This document shows, in pieces, positions 7,286 to 14,044 of a stretch of DNA of 14,982 nucleotides. The translations under genes were made by a program, and so were the position numbers. Each line of letters begins with the position of its first letter. The first letter of the stretch is position 1. Source of the DNA: Syntrophomonadaceae bacterium (GTDB lineage Bacteria > Bacillota > Dethiobacteria > DTU022); assembly GCA_007126465.1 (NCBI GenBank), contig SLBE01000086.1:1-14982 (forward strand), written 5' to 3'. Under the pieces are notes generated by a model. The model was not told the origin of the DNA. It searched no databases and saw only the letters and a program-made list of their open reading frames with translations.

Positions 7286-8176
7286 TTAGTTCTTTCCTGG
7301 AGAAGCTATCTTTTGTCTGAGAGCTTCCTTATCTTTTTTCAGATCCTTATCTACATAAAGTTTCCTGGCATATACATTAACTTCATCGAGGTAAAAGCCG
7401 GTTTGGTACTCTATTTGCTCCTTAAGAATGTGCTGAACTTCCCGCAGCAGGGCATCTATCCTCATGCCCCTGATTGAAGAAAGGTCAATAGCCACATCTA
7501 TGTCTAAGAACACTTTGGTTTTTCCGTTTTTCAGATTAGTTTGCAATACTTTATGAATGCCTGGAACCTCACGGACAAGGTGATTAGCCAGGTCGGTTAT
7601 AACATTTTCGGCTATGTAAAAACTGCCGAGTGTGCTGAATACGGGTCGAACCACGGAACGCTCAACTGGGACACCTTCAGGTTGTGTTGTCTGAAAACTA
7701 AAAAATGAGCGCAGCGGATCCATAATATAACCGGGAAATTCTTTTTTTATGGCAAAAGTGGGCAGCGGTATGACATGACGGTTTTCCTTGGCCCGGATGG
7801 TCAGGGCGGTTTTAATCGCTTCCGGGTTGGATACTTCCTCAATGGTGTAAAAGTGAGTGGGAGCCGGCAGATCAAGATTGTCGGCTATTACTTCAGTCAT
7901 CCGCCTGGATGTGCCGATAATTAAAACTTTTTCCGGTTTGATTTCACTAATTTTTTCCTTGACCTGTTCAGCATGTTCCGGGTCTTTAAAAAGAGCTCTT
8001 TTTATTGCACCAAAGCGGGTATTTTCCCTTTTGGCAGAACGGCCGGCCAGGTTAAGGTTGCCCTTGATTAATAGACCGTCGTCTATGATATAGTCTATGC
8101 CATACTGTCTGGCAGTTATCGGAGCCTGGTGACTTTTTCCTGTTCCACTATGTCCGACCAGGGCGTATGTTTCCAT
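7286..8176 (-). CDS. P-loop protein with a C-terminal Asp23/Gls24-like domain, function unknown
   Basis: The 296-residue product has a Walker A loop at residues 8-15 (GHSGTGKS) directly after the start, followed by a YIIDDGLL segment and a hydrophobic strand at 83-88 (KVLIIG) that could serve as Walker B or a nucleotide-fold strand. Residues about 181-275 resemble the Asp23/Gls24 (YloU) family: an N-terminal YIAENVITDLANHLV helix, a basic hairpin, a VFLDIDVAI strand and a final YLDEVNVYA strand. There is no signal peptide or membrane segment, and the C-terminus is lysine-rich. Asp23-family proteins are linked to the Gram-positive envelope and alkaline stress, but I know no role for this two-domain form. 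The ATG at 8174-8176 follows AGGAAGTGG on the minus strand. It stands alone between fdhD and the divergent aroA. Confidence 0.85.
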   Translation of the reverse strand: METYALVGHSGTGKSHQAPITARQYGIDYIIDDGLLIKGNLNLAGRSAKRENTRFGAIKRALFKDPEHAEQVKEKISEIKPEKVLIIGTSRRMTEVIADNLDLPAPTHFYTIEEVSNPEAIKTALTIRAKENRHVIPLPTFAIKKEFPGYIMDPLRSFFSFQTTQPEGVPVERSVVRPVFSTLGSFYIAENVITDLANHLVREVPGIHKVLQTNLKNGKTKVFLDIDVAIDLSSIRGMRIDALLREVQHILKEQIEYQTGFYLDEVNVYARKLYVDKDLKKDKEALRQKIASPGKN

Positions 8177-8214
8177 ATTACCACTTCCTACTATTAAAAC
8201 TGGTTCAGTCAGAC

Positions 8215-8243
8215 TTGCGTCTGTCGCCTAAACTGTTTATTAT
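8215..8243 (+). promoter_or_regulatory. Candidate sigma-A promoter for aroA
   Basis: TTGCGT (8215-8220) and TATTAT (8238-8243) are separated by 17 bases, the optimal spacing, and lie about 45 bases before the aroA start. This is the best match in the 111-base divergent intergenic region. No known operator motif is evident. Confidence 0.45.
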
Positions 8244-8250
8244 TATAACA
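8242..8250 (-). promoter_or_regulatory. Candidate extended -10 promoter for the P-loop/Asp23 gene
   Basis: Read on the minus strand this is TGT-TATAAT, a perfect sigma-A -10 with the TGn extension, about 65 bases before the start codon. No good -35 lies at the usual distance, which extended -10 promoters tolerate. It shares bases with the proposed aroA -10 on the other strand. Confidence 0.4.
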
Positions 8251-8287
8251 TAGATTATCAAATCAGAAATTTGCAGGAGATAAACAA

Positions 8288-9586
8288 ATGATCATAATAA
8301 CCAACCCCCCGCAAAAGTTTTCCGGTGAACTGGTGGTTTCCGGTGACAAGTCAATCACCCACCGGGCAATGATGCTCGGGGCATTGGCTCAAGGGTTAAC
8401 CGAAATTACAGGGCACCTGGATGCTGAAGACTGTCTTTCTACCTTACGCTGCCTGCAGCAGCTGGGTACGAAAATCAATACCAGGGGCAGTAAGCTTTTA
8501 ATTGAAGGTAGGAATATGGTTTTTAATGAACCGGCTGAAATTTTAAATGCCGGTAATTCAGGAACCACAGCCCGCCTGTTAATGGGTATTTTATCCGGCC
8601 AGTCTTTTAAAACAACCCTGACCGGTGACCAATCGCTGCAGAGACGACCGATGAAAAGGGTAGCTGAACCACTTCGTTCCATGGGAGCCGTGGTTGATGG
8701 AGATGAAGATGGAGATACTCTGCCTTTAACTGTGCAGGGTGGAACTCTGAAAGCGATACATTACAACTCACCCAGGGCGAGCGCCCAGGTTAAGTCAGCT
8801 GTTCTGCTGGCGGGACTTTATGCTGATGGCATTACAACTGTTGAAGAACCTTATCCGAGCCGAAATCACAGCGAACTGATGCTTAAGCAATTCGGTGCTC
8901 ACGTCAAGAGCAGCGGCAGTAAAGCCAGCGTTGAGGGACAATCGCAGTTAAAAGGTTGTCAGCTAAAAGTGCCGGGAGATATTTCTGCAGCGGCATTCTT
9001 CATGGTGGCTGCAGCAATAGTTTCGGAAAGTGATCTGTTTTTGAAGGATGTTGGGATTAATCCTACGCGCAGCGGTGTTATTGATGTGCTTAAGTCGATG
9101 GGAGCGGAGATCGAAATTTCCAATGAGCGGAGCTGGGGTTTTGAACCGGTTGCCGACATTCACGTTAAAGGTGGCAGCAAGCTTAACAGTACCAGTATTG
9201 GTGGCAGCCTGGTTCCCCGTTTGATCGACGAAATACCGGTTCTAGCCGTAGCTGCAGCTTTTGCTGAAGGGGAAACCGTTATCAGTGATGCGGCTGAGCT
9301 GAAGGTTAAGGAGTCGGATCGCATTACGGAACTGAGTTCACAGTTGCGCAAGCTAGGAGTTAACATAACTGAAAAAGATGACGGTATGATCATCAAGGGC
9401 GGCTCTACGCTCAGCGGCACAGAGGTTGATAGCTGTGGAGATCATCGCATCGCCATGGCCCTGGCAGTTGCCGGCCTAGCTGCTCAAGGGGAGACTACCG
9501 TGCATAATGCAGATGTAATCGGTATATCTTTTCCGGGATTTATGCCGTCCCTTCGCTCACTGATTGTTAAAAAGCCCTTCAATTGA
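8288..9586 (+). CDS. aroA: 3-phosphoshikimate 1-carboxyvinyltransferase (EPSP synthase)
   Basis: This enzyme joins phosphoenolpyruvate to shikimate 3-phosphate in the sixth step of chorismate synthesis. It has 432 residues, normal for the family. Visible motifs are SGDKSITHR (18-26, with the substrate-binding K21), NAGNSGTTAR (87-96), RRPMKR (119-124), SAQVKSA (165-171), the catalytic aspartate D314 in LIDEIP, KESDR (341-345) and DHRIAMALAVAG (385-396). The GDKS, SAQVK, RNHSE (192-196) and NPTR (258-261) signatures place it with class II enzymes. The position matching the E. coli glyphosate-site glycine (G96) is still glycine (G92). The ATG at 8288 follows GCAGGAGATA at 8273-8282. A promoter is proposed upstream. 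The his operon follows, with its promoter overlapping this stop codon. Confidence 0.97.
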   Translation: MIIITNPPQKFSGELVVSGDKSITHRAMMLGALAQGLTEITGHLDAEDCLSTLRCLQQLGTKINTRGSKLLIEGRNMVFNEPAEILNAGNSGTTARLLMGILSGQSFKTTLTGDQSLQRRPMKRVAEPLRSMGAVVDGDEDGDTLPLTVQGGTLKAIHYNSPRASAQVKSAVLLAGLYADGITTVEEPYPSRNHSELMLKQFGAHVKSSGSKASVEGQSQLKGCQLKVPGDISAAAFFMVAAAIVSESDLFLKDVGINPTRSGVIDVLKSMGAEIEISNERSWGFEPVADIHVKGGSKLNSTSIGGSLVPRLIDEIPVLAVAAAFAEGETVISDAAELKVKESDRITELSSQLRKLGVNITEKDDGMIIKGGSTLSGTEVDSCGDHRIAMALAVAGLAAQGETTVHNADVIGISFPGFMPSLRSLIVKKPFN

Positions 9587-9612
9587 CGCTTAACGCATAT
9601 TTGTGCTAATAT
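9583..9612 (+). promoter_or_regulatory. Candidate promoter of the his operon, overlapping the aroA stop codon
   Basis: TTGACG (9583-9588) and TAATAT (9607-9612) are 18 bases apart, and TGC directly before the -10 adds a TGn extension. Transcription would begin near 9619, giving a leader of about 58 bases that contains a small hairpin, ACCCT (9632-9636) pairing with AGGGT (9644-9648). The leader is too short for a T-box, and I see no histidine-rich leader peptide. Confidence 0.5.
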
Positions 9613-9676
9613 ATGGTCGTTCTTTCCGATTACCCTCGCTCGCAGGGTCACTGTGCGGCAGATTAGGAGATAACCA

Positions 9677-10972
9677 ATGCCCTTATCTATCTGTTCCTTT
9701 GAACAATATCAAAAAGAACACCCTGCCGCTTCTCTTGATGCCTGTTCAGCTGAACGCTCTGAAGTGCTGAAGATAATTGAAAATGTCAGGCAGAACGGTG
9801 ATGCTGCACTTTTTAATTATACGGAAAAATTTGATCAGGCCAACCTGAAGCAGCTCAGGGTCAGTGAGGAAGAGCTGTCTCATGCAGTTGAAAGTGTAGA
9901 ACCTTATCTGCTTGAGGCTCTCAGGCAGGCAATGAGTAACATAGAACGATTTCACCGCCACCAGCTGGAAAATAACTGGTGGGAAAATGGGCCGGGTTGG
10001 CTGGCCGGCCAGCGCACCATGGCCCTGCAAAGGGCAGGAGCATATATTCCAGGCGGAACGGCTGCCTATCCCTCGTCAGTCCTGATGACAGTAATTCCGG
10101 CTCGTGTGGCCGGGGTTTCGGAAATTTATCTTTGCACCCCTCCGGATAGCAGTGGCGCAGTTAACAGCTTAACCCTTGCGGCTGCCTGTGAAGCCGGTGC
10201 AACAGCGGTATATAAAGTAGGGGGAGCACAGGCCGTGGCGGCAATGGCTTATGGAACAGAGTCAATACCGGCGGTGCAAAAAATTGTCGGGCCCGGTAAT
10301 ATCTATGTAACGCTTGCTAAAAAGGAAGTTTACGGGCAGGTTGGTATTGATATGCTGGCCGGTCCCAGTGAAATTGTCATAGTGGCAGCAGAAACTGCTA
10401 AACCGGCTTACATTGCTGCCGACCTTTTATCGCAGGCCGAGCATGACCCGCTTTCCCGGTCAATTTTGATAACACCTTCGGAAACGTTAGCCCGGAATGT
10501 TATTGAAAACCTGGAAGAACAGCTCGAAACGCTGCCGCGAAGAGAGGTTGCCATCCAATCCCTGAAAAAACAGGGGGCAGTAATTATAATTCCTGATCTG
10601 GATCATGCCTGGCCGATCGTAAACCAGCTTTCCCCGGAACACCTTGAGCTGCATCTTGATGATGCCTGGCGATACCTGGATTATATAAAAAGTGCCGGAG
10701 CAATATTTATCGGGCAGTATACCCCTGAATCTGTCGGGGACTACTGGGCAGGATCAAACCATGTTCTACCCACCGGTGCGGCAGCCCGCTATGCTTCTCC
10801 ACTGGGTGTAAACGACTTTTTGAAAAGGTCCCATGTTATCAGTTATTCAGCATCTGCCCTGCAGCAGTCTGCAGATCAGATCGCTGCACTGGCCAGGGCC
10901 GAAGGGCTTGAAGCTCATGCCAGGGCTGTATTGTTAAGGAGGCGGGATGATGAGCAGAAAAGCAAAAGTTAA
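9677..10972 (+). CDS. hisD: Histidinol dehydrogenase
   Basis: HisD oxidises L-histidinol to L-histidine in two NAD-dependent steps, the end of the pathway. The protein has 431 residues, as expected. Recognisable segments are GAYIPGG (121-127), KIVGPGNIYV (202-211), DMLAGPSE (225-232), SQAEHD (252-257), SPEHLEL (319-325) and GSNHVLPT (359-366). By comparison with E. coli HisD, the zinc ligands would be Q253, H256, D355 and H414, and the catalytic pair E321-H322. The ATG at 9677 follows AGGAGA at 9666-9671. It opens a tight run of five his genes. Its 3' end overlaps hisB by about 23 bases, so the two are probably translationally coupled. hisG and hisC, which often flank hisD in Firmicutes, are not next to it. 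Confidence 0.97.
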   Translation: MPLSICSFEQYQKEHPAASLDACSAERSEVLKIIENVRQNGDAALFNYTEKFDQANLKQLRVSEEELSHAVESVEPYLLEALRQAMSNIERFHRHQLENNWWENGPGWLAGQRTMALQRAGAYIPGGTAAYPSSVLMTVIPARVAGVSEIYLCTPPDSSGAVNSLTLAAACEAGATAVYKVGGAQAVAAMAYGTESIPAVQKIVGPGNIYVTLAKKEVYGQVGIDMLAGPSEIVIVAAETAKPAYIAADLLSQAEHDPLSRSILITPSETLARNVIENLEEQLETLPRREVAIQSLKKQGAVIIIPDLDHAWPIVNQLSPEHLELHLDDAWRYLDYIKSAGAIFIGQYTPESVGDYWAGSNHVLPTGAAARYASPLGVNDFLKRSHVISYSASALQQSADQIAALARAEGLEAHARAVLLRRRDDEQKSKS

Positions 10973-11540
10973 TCGCATTACTGCGGAAACTGATGTTACA
11001 CTTGAAATAAACCTGGACGGCAGTGGTGAAGCTGTGATTGAAACGGGTCTGCCCTTTTTTGATCATATGCTTAACCTCCTATGCCGGCACGGTTTTTTTG
11101 ATCTGAACCTGAAGGCAAAGGGCGACCTGGAAATAGACGGGCATCACCTGGTTGAAGATGTCGGTATTTGTCTTGGCCGTGCCTGGCAGCAAGCTTTAGG
11201 AGACAAAAAGGGTATTAAAAGATATGGCTATAGTATAGTCCCGATGGACGAAGCCCTGGTGACGGCAGTAACTGACCTTTCCGGCCGGCCATACCTGCAC
11301 TATGACTTTTCTTTACCTGCAGGCCTGGTTGGGACGATGGATACAGAACTTTTCAGGGAGTTCTGGCAGGCCTTCGTTAATGAAGGCCGGTTTAATCTTC
11401 ACTTGATGATGAACCACGGCATGAACAAACATCACATTATTGAAGCATCTTTCAAGGCAGCCGGCAGATCCCTGAATGAAGCTTCATCTGAAATCGAAGG
11501 CTTTGATGAAGTACTTTCAACCAAAGGCAATCTGGAGTGA
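10950..11540 (+). CDS. hisB: Imidazoleglycerol-phosphate dehydratase
   Basis: HisB dehydrates imidazole glycerol phosphate to imidazole acetol phosphate. The 196-residue form here is the single-function dehydratase, without the phosphatase domain fused in enterobacteria; a separate PHP phosphatase lies downstream. Metal-binding histidine motifs are visible in FFDHML, GHHLVEDVGICLG, MNHGMNKHHIIEASFKA and the ending GFDEVLSTKG. AAGGAGG at 10936-10942 stands 7 nt before the ATG at 10950 and only 4 nt before another ATG at 10947, so the later start is slightly preferred. The gene overlaps hisD. It is followed 10 bases later by hisA, with no hisH between them. Its substrate is the product of HisF-HisH, neither of which is encoded in the window. 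Confidence 0.96.
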   Translation: MSRKAKVNRITAETDVTLEINLDGSGEAVIETGLPFFDHMLNLLCRHGFFDLNLKAKGDLEIDGHHLVEDVGICLGRAWQQALGDKKGIKRYGYSIVPMDEALVTAVTDLSGRPYLHYDFSLPAGLVGTMDTELFREFWQAFVNEGRFNLHLMMNHGMNKHHIIEASFKAAGRSLNEASSEIEGFDEVLSTKGNLE

Positions 11541-11550
11541 GGTGAAAGAG

Positions 11551-12270
11551 TTGCTGGTTATACCTGCAATCGATTTACACCGGGGCCGCTGTGTCCGCCT
11601 TTATCAGGGGGATCCGGAAAGGGAGACAGTTTACGGAAACAACCCTGTTGATATTGCCCTGCAATGGGAACAGCTCGGTGCTAAAATGCTTCACCTGGTT
11701 GATCTTGATGGAGCCTTTACCGGTTATTCAAAAAATGCCCAGGTGATATGCAGCATTGGCGAACAGGTCCATATACCGCTGCAGTTGGGCGGGGGTATAA
11801 GGTCCAAGGAAGCAGTTGAAAAGGCCATGTCTGCGGGGGTTTCAAGGATAATTTTAGGAACTATTGCCATTGAAAATCCCGAGCTTGCCCGCCAGCTGGT
11901 TGAAGACTTTAATGATAGGATCCTGGTCGGCATAGATGCCCGTGATGGGATTGCCGCGGTCAAAGGCTGGACTGAAGCTTCCGCGATGAAGGCAGTTGAC
12001 CTGGCTGCTCGTATCGAAGAGTGGGGAGTAAAAGAAATAATTTATACCGATATCCAGAAAGACGGAACCATGCAGGGGCCTGATTTAAAAGGACTTGAAG
12101 TGCTGCTGGCAAAAACTTCACTGCAGGTGATTGTATCAGGAGGAATTTCCTCGATAGATGATCTGAAATCTATAAAGCCATACGCAGAAAGGGTTACAGG
12201 GGTTATTATCGGCAAGGCCCTTTATTCAAACCAGTTAACCCTGCCTGATGCCATGGCAGTTTTTAAATAA
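11551..12270 (+). CDS. hisA: ProFAR isomerase (phosphoribosylformimino-AICAR-phosphate isomerase)
   Basis: HisA catalyses the Amadori rearrangement that opens the ribose ring of ProFAR. It is a TIM barrel of 239 residues from the chosen start. The HisA opening is VIPAIDLHRGRCVRL, with the catalytic base D8; LQLGGGIRS (78-85), GIDARDG (127-133, D129), YTDIQKDGTM (165-174), VSGGIS and GVIIGKALY follow. The related HisF would begin with an IPCLDV-type motif, so HisF is excluded. The TTG at 11551 follows GAGGTGA (11539-11545) by 5 nt and gives the standard N-terminus; a GTG at 11542 would add three residues and lies within that ribosome-binding site. The usual neighbour hisF is missing on its 3' side, where hisI begins 17 bases later. 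Confidence 0.95.
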   Translation: MLVIPAIDLHRGRCVRLYQGDPERETVYGNNPVDIALQWEQLGAKMLHLVDLDGAFTGYSKNAQVICSIGEQVHIPLQLGGGIRSKEAVEKAMSAGVSRIILGTIAIENPELARQLVEDFNDRILVGIDARDGIAAVKGWTEASAMKAVDLAARIEEWGVKEIIYTDIQKDGTMQGPDLKGLEVLLAKTSLQVIVSGGISSIDDLKSIKPYAERVTGVIIGKALYSNQLTLPDAMAVFK

Positions 12271-12287
12271 AGAGCAGGAGGAAAAAG

Positions 12288-12677
12288 ATGGGAGACACAA
12301 AGAATGGTGAGGCGCTTCAACCTCTTGAAACAAATCAGCTTAAGTATGACCAAAACAGCCTGCTTCCGGCAGTAATACAGGATATCCGTACTGATGCTGT
12401 GCTAATGGTCGGCTATATGAATGAAGAGGCCGTTAAAAGGACCCTTAAAGAAGGTAAAGTTTGTTTTTGGAGCCGCAGTCGACAGGAATACTGGGTAAAA
12501 GGCGAAACATCGGGCAACTTTTTTGAGGTTAAGGCTATTTATGCTGATTGTGATGCCGATACATTGCTGGTAAAGGTAATACCTCTTGGTCCGGGGTTGG
12601 CCTGTCACACCGGACGTTATTCATGTTTCTATAATTCTCTATCCGGTTTCAGTAACCAGGAGCAGTTAGATGATTGA
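12288..12677 (+). CDS. hisI: Phosphoribosyl-AMP cyclohydrolase, without a HisE domain
   Basis: HisI opens the purine ring of phosphoribosyl-AMP to give ProFAR, the substrate of HisA. The protein has 129 residues. Metal-binding motifs are clear: DCDAD (87-91) for magnesium, with C88, and CHTGRYSCF (106-114) whose C106 and C113, together with C88, should bind zinc. FWSRSRQEYWVKGETSG is the typical central segment. The C-terminus stops soon after the cyclohydrolase domain, so the phosphoribosyl-ATP pyrophosphatase (HisE) often fused here is absent and must be encoded elsewhere. The ATG at 12288 follows AGGAGG (12276-12281) by 6 nt. Its stop overlaps the hisJ start by 8 bases. The first 20 residues are a non-conserved extension. 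Confidence 0.96.
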   Translation: MGDTKNGEALQPLETNQLKYDQNSLLPAVIQDIRTDAVLMVGYMNEEAVKRTLKEGKVCFWSRSRQEYWVKGETSGNFFEVKAIYADCDADTLLVKVIPLGPGLACHTGRYSCFYNSLSGFSNQEQLDD

Positions 12678-13467
12678 TTATCACCTTCACACTCCCCGCT
12701 GCTGTCATGCGCAGGGAACTCCTCAGGAGTATCTGGCCGAAGCAGAGCGTAAAGGATTGGCGGAAATAGGTTTTTCTGATCATTTCCCCCTGGGTTTGCT
12801 TGGCTATACACCCCGCAACCAGGTAACTATGGAACCGGAAGAATTAGATCTTTACATCCGGGATATTAATGACGTGAAAAAAAGCTCTGCTGATGTGAAA
12901 ATTAAACTGGGAATCGAAATCGATTATATCCCGGGAACCGAAGATAAAGTAAGGGCATTGCTGGATAAATATAACTTTGATTATGTTATCGGGTCTATTC
13001 ATTTCCTGGAAGACTGGGATTTTACACACCCGGTTTATGCTGATACTTATAAAGAACGAAATATTGACGATATTTACCGGAAATATTTTGATCTGCTGGG
13101 CAAACTTTGCCGAAGCAATCTCTTTGACCTGGTAGGACATATTGATGTTGTTAAAAAGTTCGGCTACCGCCCTGAACATGGCCTTGAAAAGCACTGGCAG
13201 GAAACTGTGCAAATCCTTAAAGAAACCGGCACCTGCTTTGAACTAAATACAGCCGGGAGGGATGCCCCGGTAGGTGATTTCTACCCGGACCGGCGCCTGC
13301 TTGAACTTGCCTGTGCCGCCGGAGTACCTGTAACCCTGGGATCTGATGCGCACAGTCCAGACCAGGTAGGCCGCTTTTTCCCCGAAGCAACCAGTTTGTT
13401 AAGATCGGTCGGCTACAGGGAACTGGCTGTTTTTGAAAACAGGGCGCAGTCAGCTGTAGCTTTATAA
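12670..13467 (+). CDS. hisJ: Histidinol-phosphatase, PHP family (HisJ/HisK type)
   Basis: This metal-dependent phosphatase removes phosphate from L-histidinol phosphate, just before the HisD steps. It has 265 residues, normal for the family. PHP metal-site motifs are HLH (5-7), SDHFP (36-40), the GIEIDY glutamate, IGSIHF, VGHIDVVK and GSDAHSPDQVG near the C-terminus. The his-operon position and the CCHAQGTPQEYL segment favour histidinol phosphatase over other PHP phosphoesterases. The ATG at 12670 follows AGGAG (12658-12662) by 7 nt, inside the end of hisI. It provides the activity missing from the short HisB. A gap of 96 bases follows. Confidence 0.92.
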   Translation: MIDYHLHTPRCCHAQGTPQEYLAEAERKGLAEIGFSDHFPLGLLGYTPRNQVTMEPEELDLYIRDINDVKKSSADVKIKLGIEIDYIPGTEDKVRALLDKYNFDYVIGSIHFLEDWDFTHPVYADTYKERNIDDIYRKYFDLLGKLCRSNLFDLVGHIDVVKKFGYRPEHGLEKHWQETVQILKETGTCFELNTAGRDAPVGDFYPDRRLLELACAAGVPVTLGSDAHSPDQVGRFFPEATSLLRSVGYRELAVFENRAQSAVAL

Positions 13468-13480
13468 CTTATGTCTCTAC

Positions 13481-13510
13481 TTGCAATTGCGCAGCCTGCT
13501 TAAGTAAACT
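13481..13510 (+). promoter_or_regulatory. Weak candidate promoter for the methyltransferase gene
   Basis: TTGCAA (13481-13486) and TAAACT (13505-13510) are 18 bases apart in the 96-base gap between hisJ and the next gene. The -10 is poor. A shaky hairpin (AACTG at 13507-13511 with CAGTT at 13527-13531) overlaps it, so this region could instead be a weak terminator. Confidence 0.2.
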
Positions 13511-13563
13511 GAAGCTGAGCCCAGTGCAGTTACATCAATTTTTGAAAGGCAACAGGTGGAAAG

Positions 13564-14043
13564 ATGAACGGGAGAAAATTATTTTGTGATACTATAGATA
13601 CCTCTAAAGGCGAATTTATAATTATATTTAATGAAACCGGCATCTATGAAATACTTTTCCCCGGCCAAGCGTTGGCGGAAAAAGTTGACGAGGCAAAACT
13701 ACCCTGGCCGAATCTGACAGATGACTTTAAGCGCTATTTTGACGGTGAAGAAATCGATTGGTCGGAATATCCACTGGATAACACTGGATATGGCCGCTTT
13801 GCAGCCGCTTTGCTAAAAGAAGTCAGTAAGATCCCCTGGGGCCAGACCTGTTCTTACCGGGAAGCGGCCGAACGGGCTGGATCTCCCATGGCCTGGCGGG
13901 CAGCCGGACAGGCCCTTGCAGCAAACCGTCACCCAATCATAGTCCCATGTCACCGGGTTATCGGAAGTAATCGCAAACTGGGTGGTTTCAGCGGCCCGGC
14001 TGGCTGGAAAGAAATGCTGCTTAAGTTGGAAGGGGGGTTTTAA
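13564..14043 (+). CDS. ogt: Methylated-DNA--[protein]-cysteine S-methyltransferase
   Basis: This suicide repair protein transfers a methyl group from O6-methylguanine in DNA to its own cysteine. The 159-residue protein has a poorly conserved N-terminal half and a typical C-terminal DNA-binding and catalytic domain: IPWGQTCSYREAAERAG (90-106), the WRAAGQALAANRHP helix, the acceptor C129 in PCHRVIG, and GGFSGPAGWKEMLLKLE at the end. It lacks the long Ada-type regulatory domain. The ATG at 13564 is preceded by AGGTGGAA at 13554-13561, only 2 nt away, so an unusually close ribosome-binding site is used unless an upstream AAAGG at 13543-13547 serves. The aroC start follows one base after its stop. 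The link to aromatic and histidine synthesis seems positional only. Confidence 0.93.
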   Translation: MNGRKLFCDTIDTSKGEFIIIFNETGIYEILFPGQALAEKVDEAKLPWPNLTDDFKRYFDGEEIDWSEYPLDNTGYGRFAAALLKEVSKIPWGQTCSYREAAERAGSPMAWRAAGQALAANRHPIIVPCHRVIGSNRKLGGFSGPAGWKEMLLKLEGGF

Positions 14044-14044
14044 G

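Noticed and set aside
7264..7300. AAGAA...TTCTT hairpin as a bidirectional terminator between fdhD and the convergent gene
   Set aside because: Only five mostly AT pairs with no proper T run on either side.
9613..9676. T-box or histidine attenuator in the hisD leader
   Set aside because: The leader is only about 60 bases with a 5-bp hairpin and has no T-box sequence or His-codon-rich leader peptide.
11551..12270. The isomerase gene as hisF or a merged HisA/HisF
   Set aside because: It has the HisA opening AIDLHRG and a single barrel of normal HisA length, with no HisF motif.
12844..13212. A 122-codon open frame on the minus strand
   Set aside because: It is antisense to hisJ and its translation resembles nothing; it is a coding shadow.
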